Source: Mixophyes australis (lineage: Eukaryota > Chordata > Amphibia > Anura > Limnodynastidae). From it: a stretch of 64,000 nt of DNA. This document shows, in pieces, positions 54,254-64,000 of the stretch (position 1 is its first letter; each line of letters starts with the position of its first letter). Both the position numbers and the translations under genes were made by a program. The stretch lies in the NCBI GenBank assembly GCA_036250195.1, contig JAVHZZ010000011.1, positions 56,518,011 through 56,582,010 of the forward strand, read 5' to 3'. The notes under the pieces are model-generated. The model worked only from the letters and a program-made list of their open reading frames with translations. It did not search any database and was not told the origin of the DNA.

Positions 54254-57200
54254 GTGCTACATATAATGGAGACCAAAAATTTGGAGGATAAAGTAGGGAA
54301 AGCTCAAGACCCACTTCCTCCTAATGCTGAAGCTGCTGCCACTAGTCATGACATAGACGATGAAATGCCATCAACGTCGTCTTCCAAGCCCGATGCCCAA
54401 TCTCGTAGTACCGGGCATGTAAAATCCAAAAAGCCCAAGTTAAGAAAAAGTAGCAAAAGAGAAACTTAAAATCATCTGAGGAGAAACGTAAAGTTGCCAA
54501 TATGCCATTTACGACACGGAGTGGCAAGGAACGGCTTAGGCCCTGGCCCGTGTTCATGACTAGTGGTTCAGCTTCACCCACGGATCTTATCCCTCCTCCT
54601 CCTCCCCCCCCTCCAAAAAATTGAAGAGAGTTATGCTGTCAGCAACAAAACAGCAAACAACTCTGCCTTCTAAAGAGAAATTATCACAAATCCTCAAGGC
54701 GAGTCCAAGGGTGTTGGTGGTTGTCAAGCCTGACCTTCCCATCACTGTACGGGAAGAGGTGGCTCGGGAGGAGCCTATTGATGATGTAGCTGGCGCTGTG
54801 GAGGAACTTGATGATGAGGATGGTGATGTGGTTATTGTAAATGAGGCACCAGGGGGGGAAACAGCTGATGTCCATGGGATGAAAAAGCCCATCGTCATGC
54901 CTGGTCAGAAGACCAAAAAATGCACCTCTTCGGTCTGGAGTTATTTTTATCCAAATCCAGACAACCAATGTATGGCCATATGTAGCTTATGTAAAGCTCA
55001 AATAAGCAGGGGTAAGGATCTTGCCCACCTAGGAACATCCTCCCTTATACGTCACCTGAATAACCTTCATAGTTCAGTGGTTAGTTCAGGAACTGAGGCT
55101 AGGACCCTCATCGGTACAGGGACACCTAAATCCCGTGGTCCAGTTGGATACACACCAGCAACACCCTCCTCGTCAACTTCCTCCACAATCTCCATCAGAT
55201 TCAGTCCTGCAGCCCAAGTCAGCAGCCAGACTGAGTCCTCCTCAATACGGGATTCATCCGAGGAATCCTGCAGCGGTACGCCTACTACTGCCACTGCTGC
55301 TGTTGCTGCTGTTAGTCGGTCATCTTCCCAGAGGGGAAGTCGTAAGACCGCTAAGTCTTTCACAAAACAATTGACCGTCCAACAGTCGTTTGCCATGACC
55401 ACAAAATACGATAGTAGTCACCCTATTGCAAAGCGTATAACTGCGGCTGTAACTGCAATGTTGGTGTTAGACGTGCGCCCGATGTCCGCCATCAGTGGAG
55501 TGGGATTTAGAGGGTTGATGGAGGTATTGTGTCCCTGGTACCAAATCCCGTCGAGATTCCACTTCACTAGGCAGGCGATACCAAAAATGTACAGAGAAGT
55601 ACGATCAAGTGTTCTCAGTGCTCTAAAAAATGCGGTTGTACCCACTGTCCACTTAACCACGGACATGTGGACAAGTGGTTCTGGGCAAACGAAGGACTAT
55701 ATGACTGTGACAGCCCACTGGGTAGATGCATCCCCTTCCGCAGCAACAGCAACAGCTGCATCAGTAGCAGCAACTACAAAATGGCTGCTCGTGCAAAGGC
55801 AGGCAACATTGTGTATTACAGGCTTTAATAAGAGGCACAACGCTGACAACATATTAGAGAAAATGAGGGAAATTATCTCTCAGTGGCTTACCCCACTTAG
55901 ACTCTCATGGGGATTTGTGGTGTCAGACAATGCCAGTAACATTGTGCGGGCATTAAATATGGGCAATTTCCAGCACGTCCCATGTTTTGCCCACACCATT
56001 ACTTTGGTGGTGCAGCATTACCTCAAGAGTGACAGGGGTGTGCAGGAGATGCTTGCGGTGGCGCGCAAAATTGCTGGACACTTTCGGCATTCAGCCAGTG
56101 CCTACCGCAGACTAGAGGCACATCAAAAAAGCATGAACCTGCCCTGCCATCACCTCAAACAAGAGGTTGTGACGCGCTGGAACTCCACCCTCTATATGCT
56201 GCAGAGGATGGAGGAGCAGCAAAAGGCCATTCAGGCCTACACAGCCACCTACGACATAGGCAAAGGAGTGGGGATGCGCCTCAGTCAAGCGCAGTGGAGA
56301 CTGATTTCCGTGTTGTGCAAGGTTCTGCAGCCATTTGAACTTGCCACACGAGAAGTCAGTTCCGACACTGCCAGCTTGAGTCAGGTCATTCCCCTGATCA
56401 GGCTGTTGCAGAAGCAGCTGGAGAAAGTGAGGGAGGAGCTGGTAAGCCATTGCGATTACACCAAGCATGTAGCTCTTGTGGATGTAGCCCTTCGTACGCT
56501 TTGCCAGGATCCGAGGGTGGTCACTCTTTTAAAGTCAGAGGAATACATTCTGGCCACCGTGCTCGATCCTCGGTTTAAAGCGTATGTTGTGTCTCTGTTT
56601 CCGGCGGACACAAGTCTACAGCGGTGCAAAGACCTGCTGGTCAGGAGATTGTCCTCTGAAGAGGACCGTGACATGCCAACAGCTCCACCCTCATTTTCTT
56701 CCACATCTATGGCTGCGAGGAAAAAGCTCAGTTTTCCCAAAAGAGGCACTGGCGGGGATGCTGATAACATCTGGTCCGGACTGAAGGACCTGCCAACCAT
56801 TGCAGACATGTCTACTCTCGCTGCATTGGATGCTGTCACAATAGAAAAAATTGTGGATGATTACTTTGCTGACACCATCCAAGTAGACATGTCAGACAGT
56901 CCATATTGTTACTGGCAGGAAAAAAAAAAGGCAGTTTGGAAGCCCCTGTACAAACTGGCTCTATTTTACCTGAGTTGTCCCCCCTCCAGTGTGTACTCGG
57001 AAAGAGTTTTTAGTGCAGCGGGGAACCTGGTCAGTGAGCGGCGAAGGAGGTTGCTTCCACACAACGTTGAAAAAATGATGTTTATAAAAATGTATAATCA
57101 ATTCCTCAATGAAGTACAGCACTGCCCTCCAGATACTACAGAGGGACCTGTGGTTGTGGAGTCCAGCGGGGACGAATTGATAATGTGTGATGAGGAGGAA

Positions 57201-57263
57201 GTACACACTGTAGGGGGAGAGGAATCAGAGGTTGAGGATGAGGATGACATCTTGCCTCAGTAG
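54254..57263 (+). CDS. hAT transposase H2, 880 codons open, N-terminus frameshifted
   Basis: A cut-and-paste transposase of the ZBED-like hAT group, acting in the nucleus. The N-terminal head starts at ATG 54254 (MLHIMETKNLEDKVGK). Frame is lost twice in homopolymer runs (about 54440-54470 and 54600-54620), and from 54621 the frame is open to 57263. In the 880-residue part: BED zinc finger about residues 105-152 (FYPNPDNQCMAICSLC...LIRHLNNLH), first catalytic Asp about 346 (LTTDMWTSGS), second about 437 (VVSDNASNIVRAL), TRWNSTLYMLQRM about 515, LATVLDPRFKAYV about 640, hAT dimerisation domain about 760-830 with SVYSERVFSAAGN carrying the catalytic Glu (about 794), and an acidic tail. All three catalytic residues are intact. 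The start at 54621 would drop the head but keep every catalytic block. Confidence 0.92.
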
Positions 57264-57319
57264 AGCCTGTTTAGTCTGTACAGGGAGAGATGAATAGCTT
57301 TTTTGGTGTGGGGGCCCAA

Positions 57320-57381
57320 ACAAACCAATCATTTCAGCCAAAGTTGTTTGGTAGGCCCTGTCGCTGAAATGATTGGTTTGT
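57320..57381. repeat. 19-bp perfect inverted repeat after the H2 transposase
   Basis: ACAAACCAATCATTTCAGC at 57320-57338 and its exact reverse complement at 57363-57381 with a 24-bp loop. It begins about 57 bp after the stop codon. The same hairpin exists in copy H1 (30326-30344 and 31767-31785), there with a solo LTR in the loop. It could form a stem in the transcript; a terminator or processing role is only a guess. Confidence 0.9.
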
Positions 57382-57779
57382 TAAAGTGTGCATGTCCTAT
57401 TTCAACAACATAAGGGTGGGTGTGAGGGCCCAAGGACAATTCCATCTTGGAACTTTTTTTTTTGCATTATATGACCAATCAACAGTCGTTTGCCATGTTC
57501 AAAAAGTAAAACCAAATTTAAACAAATTCAAGAAATTAAACCAAAAGTAAAATGCCCTGTCATAATTTAAAACAAGAGGTATTGACGTGCTCTAAAACTA
57601 CTGTATTGTTGTTTATATTTTATAAACACTACACTTGAAAGCTTGAGTCTTTCAATAAAAAAGTAACTGTCCATTGCACGAATATTTGCAACAGGGACAA
57701 TTTTAGGGTTAAGAAAGTCAACTAATAACACTTCGACGCTGTCTGTCTTTATAAACACTACACTTGGAAGTTGGAGGAG

Positions 57780-58045
57780 GTATTGTGGCCCCGGCACCAA
57801 ATTTACTACCGGGGCCACTCCACTGTGCAGTCCATATTTAGGTGTATCAGATATTAAACAACGGTGACAGTTGATGCCCAATTTTTTAATTATATTGTGG
57901 CCTCGGTACCAAATTGTGTACCGGGGCCACCACACTACGCAGTCCATACCCTTTTTTGGTGGAATTCTGACCCGTGGAGGGTTTTTTAATTATATTGTGG
58001 CCTCGGTACCAAATTGTGTACCGGGGCCACCACACTACGCAGTCA
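57780..58045 (+). repeat. Three units of a ggtaccaaat-gtaccggggcc repeat in hAT H2
   Basis: Three copies of ttgtggc(c/t)(t/c)cgg(t/c)accaaatt followed by accggggccac(c/t) and cacta(c/t)gcagtcca lie at about 57783, 57893 and 57996. Each unit contains a small inverted repeat (cggtac...gtaccg). Related sequence is at 30020-30075 in H1. Confidence 0.8.
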
Positions 58046-58228
58046 AGATAGATAGATGCGTATCATAGATAAAGTACATTCAGTGGTGTGGGGCAAATTG
58101 AAAAATATTCAAAATGCACTGACATTATCAAAAACAAGAGGTTGTCACACGCTAAAACTCCAACATGTATATGATGGAGAGGATGGAGGAGCAGCCGTAT
58201 GTGCAGTGTAATGCAGACCTGTTGAAGG

Positions 58229-59282
58229 TTTTTTATATATTTTATTGTGGTGCCCAGTGCCCACTACTCTACGCAGTCCAGATACTATTTTTGGGTGTAA
58301 TTCTGACCTATTGAAGGTTTTCTATATATTTTTTATTGTGGTGCCCAGTGCCCACTACTCTACGCAGTCCAAGTACATTTATTGGTGCGAATCATACAAG
58401 TTCAGGGTTTTTAATATATATTGTGGTGACCCACTCCTCTACGCAGTCCAGGTACATTTATTGGTGCGAATCATACAAGTTCAGGATTTTTAATATATAT
58501 TGTGGTGACCAGGCCCGGTGCTAGGATCCCCGGCGCCCTAGGCGCAATTTTCAAATCCGCCCCCCCCCCCCAAATAAATCCGCCACCCACCCCAAAATAT
58601 CCGCCCCCCCCCAAAAAAAATATCCGCCCCCCCAAAGAAGGTATGCCCGCGGTCGCTGCACAGTTTTACAATATAAAGTATATCTGCTTTTTAATCCTGT
58701 GGCGCCCTTCAGAGCCCGGCGCCCTAGGCAACTGCCTAACGTTGCCTAATGGGAGCGCCGGGCCTGGTGGTGACCCACTCCTCTACGCAGTCCAGGTACA
58801 TTTATTGGTGCGAATCATACAAGTTCAGGGTTTTTAATATATATTGTGGTGACCCACTCCTCTACGCAGTCCAGGTACATTTATTGGTGTGAATCATACA
58901 AGTTGATGGTTTTCTTATTATATATATTGTGGTGACCCACTCCTCTACGCAGTCCAGATACATTTATTGGTGCGAATCATAAAAGTTCAGGGTTTTTAAT
59001 ATATATTGTGGTGACCCACTCCTCTACGCAGTCCAGGTACATTTATTGGTGCGAATTATACAAGTTCAGGGTTTTTAATATATATTGTGGTGACCCACTC
59101 CTCTACGCAGTCCAGGTACATTTATTGGTGCGAATCATACAAGTTGATGGTTTTCTTATTATGTATATTGTGGTGACCCACTCCTCTACGTAGTCCAGAT
59201 ACATTTATTGGTGCGAATCATACAAGTTGATGGTTTTCTTATTATATATATTGTGGTGACCCACTCCTCTACGCAGTCCAGA
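58229..59282 (+). repeat. 79-bp tandem repeat in the 3' part of hAT H2
   Basis: About eleven units of the form ttgtggtgacccactcctctacgcagtccaggtac-type head, then atttattggtgcgaatcat and acaagttcagggtttttaat (79-85 bp; for example unit starts at 58421 and 58500). The first units at 58240 and 58335 are variants with tgcccagtgcccactac. Short open frames across it (cgaatcatacaagttc) are by-products of the repeat. Confidence 0.9.
58510..58766. mobile_element. 257-bp non-autonomous hAT element inside the H2 tandem repeat
   Basis: Flanked by a perfect 8-bp duplication GTGGTGAC (58502-58509 and 58767-58774). Ends are CAGGCCCGGTGCT and, inverted, CAGGCCCGGCGCT. The interior has C-rich runs (58560-58635) and two ggcgccctaggc phrases. 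Removing it restores the repeat unit exactly. It encodes nothing. Confidence 0.95.
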
Positions 59283-59604
59283 AAGATACCTCGTTGCAAC
59301 GTTTTGGACTAATAACTATATTGTGAGGTGTTCAGAATACACTGTAAATTAGTGGAAATGCTTGTTATTGAATGTTATTGAGGTTACTAATAGCGTTGGA
59401 GTGAAAATAAGCCCAAAAACTTGATTTTTAAACTTTTTATGTTTTTTCCAAAAAAAATCTGAATCCAAAACCTTAAATCCGAACCGAGACCTTTCGTCAA
59501 GTGTTTTGCGAGACAAATCCGAACCCCAAAAATAATGAAAACCCGGATCCAAAACACAAAACACGAGACCTCAAAAGTCGCTGGTGCACATCCCTAGTTC
59601 TGAT

Positions 59605-60816
59605 ATTGTGGTTGAACAGTTTTTGCTTACTTTCTATATTTGTGTGGTTTCAGTATGAGCTGTTTTTAACTATGTAAAAATAATATTATATAATGAATAT
59701 AAAGTATATTAGAGCCACTTTCTTTCAAATAAAATTGATTTTCTAATTAATTATTTTTAATAGCTAAGTTAATCGCGGGAAAACACTGTACACTATTGTG
59801 TTTTGATTGTGTATTCCTATTTGACATTTATTAAATAGCCCTCCTTCTCCACAAATGCAACCCCACATTCAATCAACAGCACCCAATCCACCCCACCTTA
59901 AATTAATAACTTTTCATTTCTTCCATCCTGTATGTTGAAAATTCTTCTGTTATCCTCTCTTGCTGTCTGCAAATATGAGGTGACATGCTGCCAGCAGGGG
60001 AGAGAGGAGGAAGGTGGGAACACACAGAGGGAAAGAAAGGGGAGGGATGGATCAGGACGATTCATGACTGCATGCAGTAAGGTGATTCTCCCCGGGGGAG
60101 TGACCAACCATCACAAAACATAACGTGCCACGGCCTTGGACCTTGACCATCTCATTCCCAGACAGGGGGGATTTCCAGGCCACTGTAAACTTTGAGTGGA
60201 TGATGTTCACTATGGTTAGCACTGTAATAGGTTATAGACTTAAGATCGTGAACTAAGTTCAACTGGTGTTCAGTAGACAATACAGTGTGTGATGAGAGAG
60301 GGATACCAGACATAATTAATATAGTTAAAGCTTGTCTAAGCATGCCAGTGACAATTCAATGATGTTTCATAAATAAAGCCAAGTGAAATTAATTTATGTA
60401 CTGAGTATAAGCTGTATATTGAACTTCTTACATATTTCTTAAAAGACCATTAATCACTCTGGATTATTTCCCCTTTGAACTGTCAATGGCACACTCCAGC
60501 GACACCTCCAGCAGTTACGACCCTTACCAACTTCTTCATCCAAGAACAGTGCCTATTGTGTGTGCTCTTTATATTAAGAATTTGGGAGCCACCAATATGA
60601 GGGGTCTTAGAAACTGAGAGTCCCCAACCCACCACCAGAAGATTTGAGAAAAATTTGAGGCATTAGAGGATTGACTCCACCCTGATGCCCACAACCCACT
60701 TCCTTGGTTATCGAAGCAGAAATAAAGAACTGTGCTGGTGATTCAAGAGAGACCTGTCTGACAGGACTGGCTGTGAATCATGGGTCCACAAGAACAATAA
60801 ACTGAGACAGGGATCA
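59605..60816. other. Non-coding DNA between hAT H2 and LINE fragments
   Basis: AT-rich sequence. An AG/TC-rich tract lies at 59990-60050. From 60480 the sequence may already belong to the untranslated or linker region of the CR1-like fragment, but no domain is visible before 60817. Confidence 0.4.
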
Positions 60817-61290
60817 GGTAGGTTATTGAGAAAGTTGTTGCAACCAAACTGGAAACCTGTTTGTCAACCCATGATATTTATCCATTCCAGTCAGGATTCA
60901 TGAAATTACATAGTACACAAACAGCCCTGGTGCATGTTCTTAATGTATTCTCATGGCAAGAGATGGTTTAATCTTAATTATCCTTGACCTCCCTGCAGCA
61001 TTTGATACTGTGGACTATGGGATTCTAATAGAGCCTATGAAAAGTTTATGTGGACTGGATGACAAAAGACCTTAGTTGGTTCAAATAGTTTCTTACTGGC
61101 AGGTCATAGAGTGTCTCCTGGAGTCCCTCTATCATGCAGTTTTCCACAGGCCTCTATCCTATCTTCTATGCTATTTGCAGTACATATGCTTCTACTGGAT
61201 GAATTTATCAGTCATCCTGGACTGGAATACCAATGCTATGCAGATGATACTATACCTATCATTTGCTCTGGGTACTAAAATCCCAATGTA
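60817..61290 (+). pseudogene. CR1/L2-like LINE reverse transcriptase fragment
   Basis: Across several frames the plus strand shows VIEKVVATKLETCLSTHDIY, then PFQSGFMKLHSTQTALVHVL, then a decayed LIILDLPAAFDTVDYGILI block (60976-61030), WF-SFLTGRS near 61080, and CYADDTILYLSFA near 61230-61260 with the YADD catalytic pair. The FQSGF...HSTQTAL and LDLSAAFDTVDH signatures are those of CR1/L2-type LINEs. Many stops and frameshifts; endonuclease absent. Confidence 0.78.
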
Positions 61291-61699
61291 AATCCTCAAT
61301 GGCTAAGATTGAATCCTGATAAAACAGAGGGTTTTATGATGGAAGCTCATGTCAAATTACAAGACTGCAGCTGGGTCAGCCAACTGGGCTTACACTAAGG
61401 ACTTCTGAATTGCCAAATCCTGACCATGTATGGAATCTAGATATTGTCCATGTTGTATTTTTTAAATATTCCTTTATTCGATTTCTTTAGAAATGAATAT
61501 GTATGAACAAAGGGGGGTGAAATGAGAGGGTATGTGGAAAATATTAGATTTTGAACCTCAGAGAATATTTAAAGGGGGAGCTTTCTACACATGACCTCCA
61601 GCACAAGTCTCTGGAGTTTGGAAAGATGGATATGCGCTGGGATCTAGTACCATCTATAAATAAAAGCTTATATGAGTTTTCTAACTAGATAGAACGTTT

Positions 61700-61985
61700 G
61701 GCTAAGTTAACCTTAGTTTTACATCACTCATCTGGTTTCAGTCTCTCAACCTGGACTTCCAACCTGTCCAGATGAATTTCAAGAAATGTTGTTCGAGATC
61801 TTGGAGCATTTTAGTTGGTACATGTAAAGGATGGAAGGATTTTAAATAAGTGGAACAGCATTCATCTTGATTGTCGCAATCTGACCCAACCAAGATATAA
61901 CAAGTTTGTTCCATGTTGCCAGGTCTGATTTGATTGAGTCTATCAAACGTGAATTGTCTTCATATAATTGGTTATAAGATCTGGG
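61700..61985 (-). pseudogene. L1-type LINE ORF2 C-terminal fragment
   Basis: The minus-strand frame ending at 61842 contains NQLYEDNSRLIDSIKSDLAT and WNKLVISWLGQIATIKMNAV, the characteristic post-polymerase segment of L1 ORF2 (usually ...DL..W..L.LSWLGRI...KMN.LP). Further down the strand decayed sequence (ILPSFTCTN, APRSRTTFLEI) follows in another frame. Endonuclease and polymerase cores are not present. Confidence 0.75.
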
Positions 61986-62400
61986 GCCCGATTCATCAAA
62001 GTTCGCAAACGCATACGCATCTGCTAAATGGCTCTGCGCATGCGTGAAACAACACTTAACGCCACATATGCTACTCAATCACGGCAGATACAGCTCTCAA
62101 AAGTCAACTCAATCTCAAACTCCAACGCAAATAGATTTGAGATGACTGCTGACCACTTGAGAACAAAGGGGTGGGAATGGGCGGAGAGTAGGCGCGGACT
62201 GGGCGGAGATGAGATAGTATTTGAGTAAGGTAGGCATTATGCTTTTGAACTTGAGAACAGTAGGAGTTCCCTCTGGGCAGATGAGTGAAACTGACGTCAC
62301 TCCTGTCTCAAATCTTTCACAAAAGTTAAGGATGGCCAGGGTCATGTTTAACTCCAATACAGCTAGCTAAAACAACTATTAAACGCCTTTAGGAGCATCT
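61981..62400. other. Possible small interspersed element head and unique DNA
   Basis: At 61981 ctggggcccgattcatcaaa begins a segment whose head resembles small non-autonomous DNA elements that start GGGCCTGATTCATTAA (compare 13069). The other end is not found. No gene. Confidence 0.3.
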
Positions 62401-62794
62401 TTTGCGTTTAAAAACCAAAATGAAATATGCACAACATACATACATATCAATACAGACTGCTTTTGCCATTTTTTTTTAATAAAAAAATATTTATTGGGAT
62501 TTTAGATATCTTACAAATGTTCCATTAGTATGTTTGTGTAAATTAAGCCTTTTTTCTTTACATACATCTTTCTAATCAATGCAATTCGCAAGTGCAACAT
62601 GTTTGATGTTTTTTTGGCCCTTTGGCCTTAATCCGGAACTGCCGGAATGCCGGAATTAGTTAGCTGAAAAGAGCGCCCTCTGCTGCTTACTGCCTCTTCA
62701 GTAAAGAGGACTGGCTTTTATAGGCCTGTACACTGCACTTTGGTTTGCTAGCCACATATCTTCTCAGCATTATGGGGAGAATCCAGTTCACAGT
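62401..62794. other. AT-rich DNA before the minisatellite
   Basis: No gene seen. An inverted-repeat-like ccggaactgccggaatgccgg at 62634-62655 shares the gccggaatg core of the following minisatellite and may be its seed. Confidence 0.4.
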
Positions 62795-63556
62795 GCATTC
62801 CACTGCCGGAATGGTTGCCTCAGTGCATTCCCCATTCATTCCACTGCCGGAATGGTTGCCTCAGTGCATTACCCATTCATTCCACTGCCGGAATGGTTGC
62901 CTCAGTGCATTCCCCATTCATTCCACTGCCGGAATGGTTGCCTCAGTGAATTCCCAATTCATTCCGGCTGCCGGATTAGTTGCCTCAGTGCATTCCCCAT
63001 TCATTCCACTGCCGGAATAGTTGCCTCAGTGCATTCCCCATTCATTCCACTGCCGGAATGGTTGCCTCAGTGCATTCCCCATTCATTCCGGCTGCCGGAA
63101 TGGTTGCCTCAGTGCATTCCCCATTCATTCCACTGCCGGAATAGTTGCCTCAGTGCATCCCCCATTCATTCCGGCTGCCGGAATGGTTGTCTCAGTGCAT
63201 TCCCCATTCATTCCACTGCCGGAATGGTTGCCTCAGTGCATTCCCCATTCATTCCACTGCCGGAATGGTTGCCTCAGTGCATTCCCCATTCATTCCACTG
63301 CCGGAATGGTTGCCTCAGTGCATTCCCCATTCATTCCACTGCCGGAATGGCTGCCTCAGTGCATTCCCCATTCATTCCGGCTGCCGGAATGGTTGCCTCA
63401 GTGCATTCCCCATTCATTCCACTGCCGGAATGGTTGCCTCAGTGCATTCCCCATTCATTCCGGCTGCCGGAATGGTTGCCTCAGTGCATTCCCCATTCAT
63501 TCCACTGCCGGAATGGTTGCCTCAGTGCATTCCCCATTCATTCCGGCTGCTGGAAT
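62795..63556 (+). repeat. 41/42-bp minisatellite, about 18 units
   Basis: Units consist of cattccactgccggaatggt, tgcctcagtg and cattccccatt (41 bp). Several units have cattccggctgccgg in place of cattccactgccgg (42 bp). The arrangement of the two types is irregular. Because 41 is not a multiple of three and the unit has no stop in any forward frame, three overlapping long open frames (to 262 codons) run through it. They read as repeats of HSFHCRNGCLSAFPI, FIPLPEWLPQCIPHS and STAGMVASVHSPFIP and are not genes. Confidence 0.97.
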
Positions 63557-63726
63557 GGAGTGCACACTGCATGGGTAATTATTTCATTTGATTTAAAATG
63601 TTGGCCAAACAATAGACTTTGGCATAAATATTTATTATAAATCTCCTACGATTCTCAACAATTACCAATATCATTAGTCTCAATATGTTACATGCCTGAT
63701 TTGACAGTTGGTGATGGTGCGTTTGC

Positions 63727-63753
63727 AATAAAAAAAAATAATAATAATAATAA
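63727..63753 (+). repeat. Short A-run and (AAT)n microsatellite
   Basis: A run of A followed by about six AAT units. Confidence 0.9.
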
Positions 63754-63877
63754 TAGACATATAATAACTCTAAACTATATTTACACGCATGATTTAAAAC
63801 AAGTGTACTATTACTACAGGGACACTTTTAACAGCAACACGAATAGTGTAAGGATATTAATGATCCCTAAGAGCCAA

Positions 63878-63955
63878 GAGAATTGGTGAGGACTCAAACC
63901 CACGTAGCAAGCTTGCAAGGTGGATTGCCTAACTGCTACACCACTGTACAAGTGG
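63878..63955 (-). ncRNA. tRNA-like sequence, probable SINE head or tRNA pseudogene
   Basis: On the minus strand the segment shows TGGTGTAGCAGTTAGG (63943-63928), a box A-like element, an anticodon-arm-like region, and GGTTTGAGTCC (63900-63890), which matches RNA polymerase III box B (GGTTCGANTCC) except for one base. Spacing between the boxes fits a tRNA. The acceptor stem does not close and CCA is not evident, so it is a tRNA-derived SINE or decayed tRNA rather than a functional gene. Confidence 0.6.
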
Positions 63956-64000
63956 TGATATCAAGGGAATAAGAACAGAGGGCTGTATATAAGCTCGAGG

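Larger units (their letters stand above)
53291..59596 (+). mobile_element. Complete hAT transposon H2, plus strand
   Basis: A 6306-bp element flanked by a perfect 8-bp target duplication GTTCTGAT (53283-53290 and 59597-59604), the hallmark of hAT. The ends are TAGAGATGAGC and, inverted, TAGGGATGTGC. Subterminal palindromic phrases (cggatttctgaaatccg at 53307; ccgatccgagtcggatccgag at 53341) follow the left end. It carries one transposase gene (54254-57263) with a very long intact frame, a 19-bp inverted repeat after the gene, and a long tandem-repeat 3' region into which a small element has inserted. Confidence 0.95.

Noticed and set aside
54621..57263. The 880-codon frame as a host ZBED-type gene
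   Set aside because: It is flanked by hAT ends and a perfect 8-bp target duplication and has close relatives nearby, so it is a transposon gene; no sign of domestication such as loss of the ends.
62745..63640. Three overlapping long open frames that look like a repetitive secreted or structural protein
   Set aside because: They are the three frame readings of one 41-bp minisatellite without stops; no promoter, splice signals or domain support a gene.

Overview
The window is vertebrate nuclear DNA, most likely from a frog or another amphibian. It carries one split host gene inside a very dense layer of transposable elements. The amphibian call is an inference from the mix of elements: Tx1-like L1, chromodomain Ty3/gypsy, DIRS, hAT elements with their small derivatives, a gamma/epsilon-like endogenous retrovirus and a Penelope-type ribozyme motif, together with a vertebrate-type ciliary gene. 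No bacterial, phage or CRISPR features are present.

The host gene runs on the minus strand. Three coding exons (29338-29409, 12550-12612, 11588-11707) join in phase into the N-terminal part of a small coiled-coil protein that I identify as CCDC153 (DRC12), a nexin-dynein regulatory complex subunit of motile cilia. A likely non-coding first exon ends at a consensus donor at 37460. About 150 bp upstream of that donor is a near-perfect RFX X-box (37613-37626) beside a palindromic CCAAT element, which suits a gene of motile-cilia cells. The remaining exons must lie left of position 1. Almost everything from 1 to 37 kb is therefore intron of this gene filled with mobile DNA.

Layout: 1-1260, broken Tx1-like L1 ORF1 (minus). 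3192-10947, a provirus with nearly identical LTRs and a badly broken interior. 11588-12612, two host exons. 13200-26.4 kb, an old 5'-truncated gypsy element (A, plus) interrupted by a gag-only LTR element (C, 15632-18901, target repeat CTTGT), by a near-complete chromovirus (B, minus, 19437-24850, target repeat CAGTC) and by a solo LTR (25764-26330, target repeat GTGTA). 27576-29095, a DNA transposon with long inverted ends and an unusual transposase. 29338-29409, host coding exon. 29515-35850, hAT copy H1 (minus) split by a solo LTR. 37.4-37.65 kb, host first exon and promoter. 39.4-46.17 kb, an older hAT copy H3 split by a 2.3 kb GC-rich insertion. 49.9-51.2 kb, a 28S rRNA fragment and a DIRS fragment. 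About 52.2 kb, a decayed hammerhead motif. 53291-59596, a complete hAT element H2 with 8-bp target repeat, inverted ends and an 880-codon transposase frame. 60.8-62 kb, CR1-like and L1 remnants. 62.8-63.56 kb, a 41-bp minisatellite. 63.88 kb, a tRNA-like SINE head.

The mobile elements do not form a pathway; they are layers of insertions whose order can be read from nesting. The most unusual items are the Gag-like element C, where the zinc knuckle precedes the capsid-like domain, the 27.6 kb transposon whose transposase family I cannot name, and the ciliary promoter that makes the host gene assignment coherent.
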